Assembly: GCA_040772305.1 (NCBI GenBank)
Contig: JAXGYK010000001.1
Location: 868,001-932,000, forward strand
Direction: 5' to 3'
Source of the DNA: Mesolinea sp040772305
GTDB lineage: Bacteria > Chloroflexota > Anaerolineae > Anaerolineales > Anaerolineaceae
Length of the DNA stretch: 64,000 bases
In this document: positions 34,772 to 42,595 of the stretch, in pieces
How the letters are laid out: each line of letters begins with the position of its first letter
Position numbering within the stretch: the stretch's first letter is position 1
Translations under genes and position numbers: made by a program
Notes under the pieces: model-generated
The model's input: the letters and a program-made list of their open reading frames with translations, nothing else
Told to the model about the DNA's origin: nothing
Databases searched by the model: none

Positions 34772-35073
34772 TAGAACTGGAAACCGCTGCGCGCGTTGAC
34801 AATCTTGACGTTGAGGTCTGTGACGTATTCCTGCAACTGATCAGTAAGTGCCAACCAATCCTCCGAGGCCAGGAGCCTGCGCGCTTCCTGGAGGCTTGCG
34901 GCGATTGCACCAACCACAATTTGCGGCGGGCCGCCATAGAGGGTGGCCCAGGCATCAGTTACTCCCAGACCCAGTTTGTTCGCAGTTGGCAGAAACTCGG
35001 TGAGCACAAAGTGATAATACTCCTGCTCTTTGCCTGGGATGATGTTCCAGCTAAGAATGACTTTAATCTTCAT
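34771..35073 (-). CDS. Small alpha-beta barrel-like hypothetical protein
   Basis: 100 residues. The opening IKVILSWNIIPGKEQEYYHF and the later DAWATLYGGPPQIVVGAI resemble dimeric ferredoxin-like alpha-beta barrel proteins of the NIPSNAP kind. No catalytic residues can be named. It sits between the MBL-fold gene (stop two bases upstream of this ATG) and mutY (one-base overlap), so the three are one operon. A longer in-frame start at 35106 would overlap the MBL gene and is less likely. Confidence 0.65.
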   Translation of the reverse strand: MKIKVILSWNIIPGKEQEYYHFVLTEFLPTANKLGLGVTDAWATLYGGPPQIVVGAIAASLQEARRLLASEDWLALTDQLQEYVTDLNVKIVNARSGFQF

Positions 35074-35074
35074 T

Positions 35075-35731
35075 TTAAAGTGGCGAAAGCTTGGGGTCCA
35101 GGGCAATTACACGGGTTTCCTCTTCGGTAAAACTTGCTGCGCTGCTGACCTTATAGCTTTCCATTGTTTCCAGCGAGGTAAGCCCCATTTCTTTAAGGAA
35201 CTTGGAAAGCGGCTCAAGAGCCAGCTTGGATTGCGGGGTTTCATAGTGCATGGGAATCACAATATTTGGTTCCAGCATACTGATTACTTCGGCGGCTTTG
35301 GATGCGTTAAGGCTGCCGCCTTCACCAACGGGTACCAGGGCAATATGAATGGTGCCAAGCTCTTCAATGGCGCTTTGGGTAGGAACCACGGTAGTTTGGC
35401 CGATATGGACGATAGAGAGGGTACCAAAATCGAGCACGTAGAGGGTGTTTTTAAGATCGTGCGGGCCAGTTTTGGACTGGTTTGTACGAATGCCTGTAAC
35501 AAACACGCCGCCGCGCTCGTACTCGCCAGGGCCGCTGATGATGTAAGGCTCGCCTTTGACAGCGCTGACGTTATTGTGAGCAAGATCGTTACACGAAACG
35601 GTAACAATATCGGCCTTGAGTTTAAGGGGGTTATAGCCAGCTACTGCCGAGTCAAAGGGGTCAGTGACTACAGTCGCCAGGCCACGTTCAGTAATACGAA
35701 AACAGGAATGTCCGTACCAAGTAATTTCCAT
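35075..35731 (-). CDS. Metallo-beta-lactamase-fold protein with altered metal motif
   Basis: 218 residues, UlaG/UPF0173-like. The frame is that of the family: ITWYGHSCFRI start, TDPF, ISGPGEYE, and MHYETP near the C-terminus. The position of the HxHxDH zinc motif reads VSCNDLAHNN, so the first two His are replaced and the Asp is shifted, and the later G-D region reads HIGQTTVVPT. Metal-dependent hydrolysis may be lost. A GGAGGATGA ribosome site supports the start. It is the first gene of the operon with the 100-residue protein and mutY. Confidence 0.8.
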   Translation of the reverse strand: MEITWYGHSCFRITERGLATVVTDPFDSAVAGYNPLKLKADIVTVSCNDLAHNNVSAVKGEPYIISGPGEYERGGVFVTGIRTNQSKTGPHDLKNTLYVLDFGTLSIVHIGQTTVVPTQSAIEELGTIHIALVPVGEGGSLNASKAAEVISMLEPNIVIPMHYETPQSKLALEPLSKFLKEMGLTSLETMESYKVSSAASFTEEETRVIALDPKLSPL

Positions 35732-35964
35732 TCATCCTCCAAAGCCGGAATGTCGGCTTGATGCAGAAGAATTATAACAGGCTGGCTTAGCCGCTGCGGC
35801 CTCAAAGAGCAGCTTTGGCAGCTGAGGGACCTTGGCGCCCTTCGTTTTGTTTTGGTTAAGGGCTGATAAATTTGTGTAAAGCTTTTGTAGATTAAGAATT
35901 TGGAAAGACTGTTTAGGTACAATAAAAATGGCAGGAAATTAGTAAAGATTAAATAGGAGAAACG

Positions 35965-36732
35965 ATGGGAGATAACGTTGCGTTACTGGCTTGTTTAACA
36001 GGGGGACTAATCCTGGCAGGTCTGATTTTGCTGGGTTCGATGGTACGGGTGATGCAGGAGTATGAACGCGCAGTAGTGTTTACCTTGGGTAAATTTACAG
36101 CAGTTCGCGGGCCGGGTATAGTTCTGCTTTGGCCCTTCATCCAAAGGCTTAAAAAAGTAGACCTGCGGCTAAAAACCAGCGAGGTGCCCCGTCAGGAAGT
36201 GATGACCAAGGACAACATCCCCATGCTGGTGAACGCGGTGGTCTACTTTAAGGTGATGGATCCGGCCGCCGCGATTATCAAAATCGAAGATTACCAGTTT
36301 GCCATCCAGCAGTTCACGCAGGCTGCTCTGCGGGATGTGATCGGTAATAACGAGATGGACGCCGTGCTGATGGAGCGTGTTGCAATTGCTGAATCTATCA
36401 AAGAAATTGTGGATAAAGAAACGATGGATTGGGGTATTGATATCGAGACGATTAAAATCCAGGAAATGGAACTGCCCGCCGAGATGAAGCGTGCCATGGC
36501 TAAACAGGCCGAGGCCGAACGGGAACGCCGCGCGGCTATCATCAGCAGCCAGGGCGAGCTGAGCGCCGCGGAGAACCTGCGTGATGCCGCTGCCAAGCTG
36601 GCGGAAACACCGGGCGCCCTGCACCTGCGCACCTTACAAACCATCCGTGATATCGCCTCGGACCCTTCGGAGAAACTGGTCCTGTTTTTGCCCAGCGATT
36701 TAGGCAGCCTGGCAAAGAAACTGAGCGAATAG
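35965..36732 (+). CDS. Slipin (stomatin-like SPFH protein)
   Basis: 255 residues. One N-terminal membrane segment (LLACLTGGLILAGLILLGSM), then the SPFH domain (EYERAVVFTLGKFTAVRGPGI ... VDLRLKTSEVPRQEVMTKDN) and a C-terminal coiled-coil rich in Glu/Ala/Arg (EMKRAMAKQAEAERERRA). SPFH proteins oligomerise on the inner membrane and organise microdomains or proteases. The usual partner NfeD is absent; instead the gene after it, 9 bases on, is a hexulose-phosphate-synthase-like protein. AGGAGAAACG gives a good ribosome site. Confidence 0.9.
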   Translation: MGDNVALLACLTGGLILAGLILLGSMVRVMQEYERAVVFTLGKFTAVRGPGIVLLWPFIQRLKKVDLRLKTSEVPRQEVMTKDNIPMLVNAVVYFKVMDPAAAIIKIEDYQFAIQQFTQAALRDVIGNNEMDAVLMERVAIAESIKEIVDKETMDWGIDIETIKIQEMELPAEMKRAMAKQAEAERERRAAIISSQGELSAAENLRDAAAKLAETPGALHLRTLQTIRDIASDPSEKLVLFLPSDLGSLAKKLSE

Positions 36733-36741
36733 GCGCCAGCA

Positions 36742-37572
36742 ATGGCAAAAGAAAGCTTTTCTGAGCGACTTAGAGCGCTGAAGGCACAGCAGGAAGAACA
36801 AAAAGCCCAGCAGCTGGAAATGCGCAAAGCCGCGCTGGCAGCCCGCAGGCAAAAGCCGCGTAAAGGACAGTCTCTGCCAGCCTTGAATCTGCCGGCAGAG
36901 GGACTGGTGTTCAATAACAACGAGCGCTATCTGCAGCTGGCCTTTAACGACGACCTTGCAACTGCTCTGGGTGTTCTGCCCAAAATTGTGCGCGACAGGC
37001 GCATTTTGCTGGAAGCCGGCACGCCCTTCATTAAACGGGAAGGCATGGCAGGGGTGCGCAGACTGGCACAATCTGCCCCGGGCATGACCGTTGCCGACAT
37101 CAAAGTGAGCGATGGCGCAGTGGGCGAAGTGCGTATGGTCGCAGCTGCCGGTGCAAAGGCGCTTACCGTGTTGGGAAACAGCCCGGTGGAAACGCTGCGC
37201 CTTTTTATTGATGCCTGCAAGGCCACCGGAATGGTGAGCATGATTGACATGCTGGGCGTAGAAGACCCCCTGGCAGTCTTGCGCCCGCTGTATACCCCGC
37301 CGGATGTGGTGGTGATTCACCGCGGACGGGATGAGGAAAGCAACCGGGCCAAGATGATCCGCTACCGGCAGATCAGCCGCATTCGCAGTAAGTATGATGT
37401 GATGATCAGCGCTGCTGGCGGGGTGGACCTGCGCGAAGCGCGCAGCGCCGTTTTTAATGGCGCGAATATCGTGGTGGTAAATGTGGTGAAACCAGAGGAT
37501 CCCTGGGATGGGATTAAGACCACAGACGATATCCAGGCAATAACACAGCAGTTTTTAGAAACGATTGCTTAA
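36742..37572 (+). CDS. OMPDC/HPS superfamily protein with N-terminal coiled-coil
   Basis: 276 residues. Residues 1-50 are Gln/Lys/Ala-rich and helical (LRALKAQQEEQKAQQLEMRK). The rest is a TIM barrel of the orotidine-5'-phosphate decarboxylase/3-hexulose-6-phosphate synthase type: LQLAFNDDLATA, EAGTPFIKREGMAGVRRL, VADIKVSDGAVGEV (the D-x-K-x-x-D motif), MVSMIDMLGVEDPLAVL, and SAAGGVDLREARSAVFNGA. Enzymes here handle ribulose- or orotate-type phosphates. HPS would fix formaldehyde, but no isomerase gene is nearby. Pairing with a slipin suggests membrane association through the N-terminal helix; this is inference. Confidence 0.78.
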   Translation: MAKESFSERLRALKAQQEEQKAQQLEMRKAALAARRQKPRKGQSLPALNLPAEGLVFNNNERYLQLAFNDDLATALGVLPKIVRDRRILLEAGTPFIKREGMAGVRRLAQSAPGMTVADIKVSDGAVGEVRMVAAAGAKALTVLGNSPVETLRLFIDACKATGMVSMIDMLGVEDPLAVLRPLYTPPDVVVIHRGRDEESNRAKMIRYRQISRIRSKYDVMISAAGGVDLREARSAVFNGANIVVVNVVKPEDPWDGIKTTDDIQAITQQFLETIA

Positions 37573-37703
37573 ACGCGTTTGACCATATAAAAGGGGCTCT
37601 TCGGCTGCAATGCAAATGGGCTTGGCGATGGATAGCGAATTCATTTCTGCCAAAATAGATCTTGTTTTGAATTCTCACGTTAAGGATTGTGTTTTTATAA
37701 GCA

Positions 37704-37738
37704 AAGATTGGCTTCCTATTTCAACGGAAGCCAATCTT
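37704..37738. repeat. Perfect 13-bp inverted repeat
   Basis: AAGATTGGCTTCC (37704-37716) and GGAAGCCAATCTT (37726-37738) with a 9-base loop. No immediate T-run follows, though TTT and TTTTT occur 4 and 11 bases on. It may terminate the slipin operon or be an operator for the AT-rich cassette that starts 67 bases later. Confidence 0.7.
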
Positions 37739-37804
37739 GAGGTTTAAATTTTTAATAGCCAAAAAGATTTATATCGGATACTGCCAGGATTAAGGGAAGA
37801 CAAA

Positions 37805-38701
37805 ATGGACAATATAGTTGAGGTTAGAAATCTCGATAAAAGCTATGGCAAGACCCAGGTTCTTTTTGACATTAACCTGGAAGTGAAAAGCGGAGAGTGT
37901 CTGGGGATTGTAGGGGGGAATGGGGCAGGAAAAACCACGCTTCTAGAATGCATCGAAGGGATCAGGGGGTGGCAAAAGGGAGATATTTTAATTGACGGAT
38001 TAACTGTTGAAGACGATCCCAAACATTTAAGGAGAATCCTGGGTATTCAGCTCCAATCTTCTTCCTTACCCGCTGAGATTAAGGTAAAGGAAGCTGTAGA
38101 ACTTTTTGCGGTAGAGCATGGTATAGGGATTGAAGAGAAACTCTATGATGAGCTGGACGTCAGGGAATTGCTGGATAAGCAATATGGAAAGTTATCAACA
38201 GGGCAAAAAAGACGCCTTCACCTCTTATTAGCGATACTTCATGATCCTAAAATTCTTATCTTAGACGAGCCTACAGCCGGTCTGGACGTCAACTCCAAGT
38301 ATCTTCTCTATACGAAGATTAACGAACTCAAGGAAAAAGGAAAGACAATTCTCCTTACCTCCCACGATATGTATGAAATAGAAAACTTATGCAACCGGGT
38401 TGTTTTTATTGACAAGGGGCGGATCAGCAAGGAATTAAGTGAAGAAAGTTTGCTGGAAGGAGACAGGCATGTTATCGCTATCTCCACTCAGAAAAACAGC
38501 CTAAGTCAGATAGACACCATGTATGCAAACTTGATCGCAGAAAAAGACCAGGAGCTTTCCTTTGAGTGCAGCAATATCAATGCCTGTCTTAAGGAACTCC
38601 TGGAACACCTGACCACACAGGATGACCAGATAAAGGATATCTATATCAAGAAGAAGACGGTGGAAGAAGAGTTAACGAAGATGATGCGAGGTGAGCAATG
38701 A
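37805..38701 (+). CDS. ABC transporter ATP-binding protein (exporter type)
   Basis: 298 residues, with AAGGGAAGAC before the ATG. Walker A is GGNGAGKTTLLECI, signature LSTGQKRRLHLL, Walker B ILILDEPTAGLD, switch LTSHDMYEIENLCNRV. This is the drug/lipid exporter class with an ABC-2 permease; a C-terminal extension of about 90 residues follows the core. Codon and base use is more AT-rich than in the flanking slipin and hsd genes. It overlaps the permease by 4 bases. Substrate unknown. Confidence 0.9.
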   Translation: MDNIVEVRNLDKSYGKTQVLFDINLEVKSGECLGIVGGNGAGKTTLLECIEGIRGWQKGDILIDGLTVEDDPKHLRRILGIQLQSSSLPAEIKVKEAVELFAVEHGIGIEEKLYDELDVRELLDKQYGKLSTGQKRRLHLLLAILHDPKILILDEPTAGLDVNSKYLLYTKINELKEKGKTILLTSHDMYEIENLCNRVVFIDKGRISKELSEESLLEGDRHVIAISTQKNSLSQIDTMYANLIAEKDQELSFECSNINACLKELLEHLTTQDDQIKDIYIKKKTVEEELTKMMRGEQ

Positions 38702-39420
38702 AATCTCTTAAAGCTCTTTTGGTGAACTTAAAAATTTACTATCTCATGACTTTTAGGAACATTTTCCTATTAATCGCCCACTATCTTCTGCCGGTCTTGT
38801 TTTATCTCTTGTTTAGTGCGGTTTTTACAAAAATTAACGAAGAGAATCAGAAGACCATTATCATGAGTATGACCGCCTTTGCCATAGCTATGAGCAGCTA
38901 TATTGGCTTGCCGGGCAGTGTTGTCCGTTATGCTGTTGGCGACATTAAAAGAGCCTATATCGCGGGTGGGATCAGCCTTTGGCATGTATTCGTGTGCGCT
39001 GCGATCAGCAATATAGTCCATTGCTTTTTTACTTCCATGGTTATTCTGTTGACGGCATCCCCTTTATATGGAGCTGTTATGCCGGAATCGATCTCATGGT
39101 ACTTTACGGCCCTGTTGATGAGTATTGTGATATCAACGCTAACAGGGGCGGTCATCGGTATGTTCTCAAAATCGGAAGGTGTGGCAACCATGCTCTCTCA
39201 AGCCGTCTACCTTCCTTCCCTCTTCCTGAGCGGCATCATGGTTCCCATTGGTTTTCTCCCCGAATTCCTGCAAAAGATCACTGACATTGTTCCGCTGAAA
39301 CACAGTTTTATTTTGCTGCAAGGCTACGATCAACGCTCCCTGATCATCTCCTTAGTCTTTATCGCTGCCTTGCTTATTCTTCTGGTAATCAAGTACCGCT
39401 TTATCATGCGGAGAGAATAG
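38698..39420 (+). CDS. ABC-2 type transporter permease
   Basis: 240 residues with six hydrophobic helices (e.g. IFLLIAHYLLPVLFYLLFSAVF and VFIAALLILLVIKYRFIM) and the LSGIMVPIGFLPEFLQKITDIVPLKH stretch typical of ABC-2 permeases just before the last helix. It forms the membrane part of the exporter with the preceding ATPase. ATGA overlap with it. Confidence 0.88.
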   Translation: MKSLKALLVNLKIYYLMTFRNIFLLIAHYLLPVLFYLLFSAVFTKINEENQKTIIMSMTAFAIAMSSYIGLPGSVVRYAVGDIKRAYIAGGISLWHVFVCAAISNIVHCFFTSMVILLTASPLYGAVMPESISWYFTALLMSIVISTLTGAVIGMFSKSEGVATMLSQAVYLPSLFLSGIMVPIGFLPEFLQKITDIVPLKHSFILLQGYDQRSLIISLVFIAALLILLVIKYRFIMRRE

Positions 39421-39577
39421 GCAGTTATCCACGCGATGTAAAAGAACGGTGTTTGGGAAACTTGAAAATGAAAGGTGTTAGTTCACACGATTGGATTGAG
39501 CAAGGATAGATTCTTGAAAATATGAATTGAATGCAGCGGTCAAGATATGCCTGCAAAATGAAGGAGAACTTGCGGAT

Positions 39578-40006
39578 ATGCAAAATTTTGGAATGTCAAT
39601 GTTATGGTATTGGCTGTGCTACATTATTGTAACTTGCGTAGGCATCCTTCATACTGTCTTTAATATTTTCGTATTAAAAATGAAGCCTATGGACGAAAAC
39701 AGCATGGGCGAAGGGTACGAGAAAACAAAACCATGGCACCCGCTGTACAACATCATTCTTTTTCCTGTTTTCGGCTGGCTTTATATGAGGGGACTTGCTG
39801 AGCCCACCTTGAGGGCAGCACTCATTACAGGAGCAATCTGGGCGGGAATTACCATTGTGTTTGATCTGTTTGCCTGGGTGCTGATTAAACACCCGTGGAG
39901 TTTGTCTTTTAAAGAGTTTTATATCGATTACCAGCCTTGGATTACCCTCATTTATATTGCTATTTTCGCGGGGCCGCTTTTAGGCTATGGATTCATGCTC
40001 CTGTAA
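39578..40006 (+). CDS. Hypothetical four-helix membrane protein
   Basis: 142 residues from the ATG at 39578, which has AAGGAG 11 bases upstream. Hydrophobic helices at about 6-28, 49-65 (PLYNIILFPVFGWLYMRG), 73-95 and 113-140. Aromatic-rich, no charged catalytic pattern. It lies in the AT-rich cassette between the exporter and an alpha/beta hydrolase. Family not recognised. Confidence 0.6.
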   Translation: MQNFGMSMLWYWLCYIIVTCVGILHTVFNIFVLKMKPMDENSMGEGYEKTKPWHPLYNIILFPVFGWLYMRGLAEPTLRAALITGAIWAGITIVFDLFAWVLIKHPWSLSFKEFYIDYQPWITLIYIAIFAGPLLGYGFMLL

Positions 40007-40091
40007 AAGGGTGCGGGTGAATCACTGGGCGGCTATCCGGGACTTTCTGGAATAATGTCCTGACAAATTGGAAGCGATAGGGAGATCTTAT

Positions 40092-40838
40092 TTGGAAGTT
40101 CTAGAATTTGGTGACAAAACAAAAAGAAAGCTTATTCTGATACACGGATTCCAAATGCCTTATCAAATATGGAATACGTATTTAGATCACTACAAGAACG
40201 ATTTTCATATCCTTGTTCCCGTAATGCCCGGGCATTATCCCAATCATGCAAAGGACTTTATTTCATTTTCTGAAACCGCTCAAGACTTTGAAAACGATTA
40301 CCTTTCCAGGTACGGCAGCGATGTCTTTGCCATTTATGCTATGTCGATGGGGGGAGTTTTAGCCGCGACGCTGTGGCAGAACGGTCGATTAAATATTAAA
40401 AAAATCATTTTTGACGGTTCTCCTCTTGTACCTGTCAATCGTTTTGCAGCACAAAGAATGTCTCAATTCTATTTGAATGTAACTCATAAATCCCAGGAAA
40501 GGGACAAGAAGACATTAAAACAAGCCAGAAGCATTTACCCGGAAGATAGCTTCGATGACTTTATAAAAGTGCTCGATGCTATGACAGATACCACCATACT
40601 AAACTGCGTAAAGGGCGTGGTAAATTTTCAATTGTCAGACCATCTGGATACCCAAAACAACGGGATTTACTATTTTCATGGAACAAAGCTCAATGAATTA
40701 ATTGCAAAAAAATCGGCACAGTTTCTATCGAAGCATTATAAAAACAGTGTTGTAAAGCGGTTTAAAGGAAGATCACATTGTGAAGTCGTCTTGTTTTTTC
40801 CGCAACTTATGATTAAAGAATTAGATAAAGTGCTATAG
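40092..40838 (+). CDS. Alpha/beta hydrolase
   Basis: 248 residues from a TTG with GGGAG seven bases before it; a TTG 24 bases upstream lacks a ribosome site. The fold shows KLILIHGFQMPYQIW (oxyanion strand), a nucleophile elbow AMSMGGVLAA (S in A-x-S-x-G-G) and the C-terminal His in GRSHCEVVLFF. The short, low-GC gene fits carboxylesterase-type housekeeping or detoxifying hydrolases; substrate cannot be read. In the cassette it precedes a CPBP protease by 11 bases. Confidence 0.82.
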   Translation: MEVLEFGDKTKRKLILIHGFQMPYQIWNTYLDHYKNDFHILVPVMPGHYPNHAKDFISFSETAQDFENDYLSRYGSDVFAIYAMSMGGVLAATLWQNGRLNIKKIIFDGSPLVPVNRFAAQRMSQFYLNVTHKSQERDKKTLKQARSIYPEDSFDDFIKVLDAMTDTTILNCVKGVVNFQLSDHLDTQNNGIYYFHGTKLNELIAKKSAQFLSKHYKNSVVKRFKGRSHCEVVLFFPQLMIKELDKVL

Positions 40839-40849
40839 AGGGTAAATTG

Positions 40850-41719
40850 ATGAACAAGAAAACAAAAGACCTGGAAAAAACAGCTCTCGGCATTGCCGTG
40901 ATGTTCGGCCTCTTCTGGCTGTATTCACTGCTTCTCAGGCCGTACTTGCCTTTTTCGGAGGGCGTCAAAGGCGTGGCCGGCCTGGTGGTTCTGTATGGAG
41001 CGGGCTTGGGTCTTTTTGTTTTGATCACCAAAAACGTACCCCAAGAGCCCTATGCCCGCAAAGAAAAAGACAAAGTTTCGATCCAAACCCTTCTCCTCTG
41101 CTTTCTGCTGCAATGCACTGCTTTCATGTTCCTGAATCTCCTGACGGCTGTATTTTCCATTTTTGGGGACAGGAGCTCCTCAATCGATACTACGCCGATG
41201 AGTTCCTCCATGCTGTTTATGCTGCTGGTTTTTAACCCTGTTGTCGAGGAGTTTGTATTCAGGCACCTGTTTGCAAGCAGGCTGCTAAAGCACGGGGAAA
41301 GGTTTTATATCCTGGCATCGGCCTATTGTTTTGCTATTCTGCATGGGGTGTCCGTTGGCTTTACGCACATTATTTATATCTTTATCCTGGGGCTGATCTG
41401 GGCCTATCTCACGGTCAAATCAGGCAGCCTTGTTCCGGCAATCCTGATGCATGCCATATCCAACCTTTTTAACTCCGTCATCGTACAACTGCTGGCAAAC
41501 ACTTTCATAACAGCACTGGCCGCCTATTCCCTGCTGATTATGGCGCTGGGCCTGATCGGCCTGATCTTGTTCCTTAAGAACAGGAAAAAGATTGTCCTGG
41601 ATGGCGCTTCGGGCCTTATTGGCAAAGAAGCCGCAAAAGACCTGTTCACCAACAAGGGCATTTGGTTCTACACAGCGCTGACCGCGATCGCGATGCTGCT
41701 GAAGGCTGTTTTAAACTAA
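40850..41719 (+). CDS. CPBP (CAAX-like) intramembrane metalloprotease
   Basis: 289 residues, about eight helices. The family motifs are present: VVEEFVFRHLFASRLLKH (E-E-x-x-x-R), FAILHGVSVGF (His), and LMHAISNLFNS (H-x-x-x-N). Members process prenylated proteins in eukaryotes and in bacteria act in bacteriocin maturation or self-immunity. Start chosen at ATG 40850 rather than the adjoining TTG. AGAGGGT precedes it. Confidence 0.88.
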   Translation: MNKKTKDLEKTALGIAVMFGLFWLYSLLLRPYLPFSEGVKGVAGLVVLYGAGLGLFVLITKNVPQEPYARKEKDKVSIQTLLLCFLLQCTAFMFLNLLTAVFSIFGDRSSSIDTTPMSSSMLFMLLVFNPVVEEFVFRHLFASRLLKHGERFYILASAYCFAILHGVSVGFTHIIYIFILGLIWAYLTVKSGSLVPAILMHAISNLFNSVIVQLLANTFITALAAYSLLIMALGLIGLILFLKNRKKIVLDGASGLIGKEAAKDLFTNKGIWFYTALTAIAMLLKAVLN

Positions 41720-41748
41720 GAAAAAATAATCATTTGAGAAGGTGAAAA

Positions 41749-42381
41749 ATGGCATTTGATTTTAAGAAAGAGTTTAAAGAATACTACATGCCCAGGAACA
41801 AGCCGGAGATTGTGGACCTTCCCAGGGCATATTACATTGCGGTTCGCGGACAAGGCGATCCCAATGAAGCCGGCGGTGCATATCAGCAAGCGGTCAGTAT
41901 CTTGTATGCGCTGGCATACACCTTAAAAATGAGCTACAAAAGCGATTACAAAATTGAGGGTTTTTTTGAATATGTGGTTCCCCCGCTGGAGGGATTCTGG
42001 TGGCAGGAAAATCTTGTTGGTGTGGATTATTCGGATAAGTCCAGCTTTAATTGGATTTCTGTGATCAGGCTTCCAGATTTCGTAACCGAGGATAATTTTC
42101 AATGGGCAGTAGAAACTGCATCCAAGAAGAAGAATATGGATTGTTCATCGGCAGAATATTTGGCCATTGATGAGGGGTTATGCGTTCAAATGATGCATAT
42201 CGGTCCCTATGATAAGGAGCCGGAATCTGTTGCAATGATGAACGCATTTTTGGAAGAGAACGGATATATCACCGATATCAATGAGAATAGAAAACACCAT
42301 GAAATTTATTTGTCCGATCCCAGAAAAACCGCCCCTGAGAAGTGGAAAACGGTGATCAGACATCCCATAAAAAAGCTTTAA
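41749..42381 (+). CDS. GyrI-like effector-binding domain protein
   Basis: 210 residues. GyrI/SbmC-like fold: VDLPRAYYIAVRGQGDPNE at the N-terminus, YKIEGFFEYVVPPLEGFWWQEN in the middle, CVQMMHIGPYDKEPESVAMM toward the C-terminus, and EIYLSDPRKTAPEKWKTVIRHPIKK at the end. The domain binds small toxic molecules (as in BmrR), and some members hydrolyse cyclopropanoid toxins. No DNA-binding domain is attached. It closes the AT-rich cassette, which may be a drug or toxin resistance group. AGAAGGTG precedes the ATG. Confidence 0.85.
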   Translation: MAFDFKKEFKEYYMPRNKPEIVDLPRAYYIAVRGQGDPNEAGGAYQQAVSILYALAYTLKMSYKSDYKIEGFFEYVVPPLEGFWWQENLVGVDYSDKSSFNWISVIRLPDFVTEDNFQWAVETASKKKNMDCSSAEYLAIDEGLCVQMMHIGPYDKEPESVAMMNAFLEENGYITDINENRKHHEIYLSDPRKTAPEKWKTVIRHPIKKL

Positions 42382-42541
42382 CGAATTTCCAATTTACCAA
42401 TTCAACTTTTCCCGTCTGCATGGAAAGAACCCGCCCTGGGTTTCATCGCGGCGTAAACACCAGGTACTCATAAAACTCATCTGGGGGAACTTGATCACCG
42501 GCGTAAAGCCGGGCTTTGCCAATTCGGCCTTCACCCTTGGG

Positions 42542-42557
42542 CTTTTTCATGTAAGAT
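42542..42557 (+). promoter_or_regulatory. Promoter-like element before hsdM
   Basis: CTTTTTCATGTAAGAT shares 15 of 16 bases with the element at 595-610. Six bases after the TAAGAT box lies an ATG (42564) opening a six-codon frame ending at a TGA; hsdM itself starts at a GTG 32 bases later. Confidence 0.45.
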
Positions 42558-42595
42558 TAAGGAATGCAGGTCAGGAAAGAGTGAGAGAGGGACGA

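Noticed and set aside
42491..42595. Extended N-terminus of hsdM from an upstream in-frame ATG
   Set aside because: The added residues do not fit the HsdM family, and the GTG at 42596 sits directly before the conserved N-terminus.
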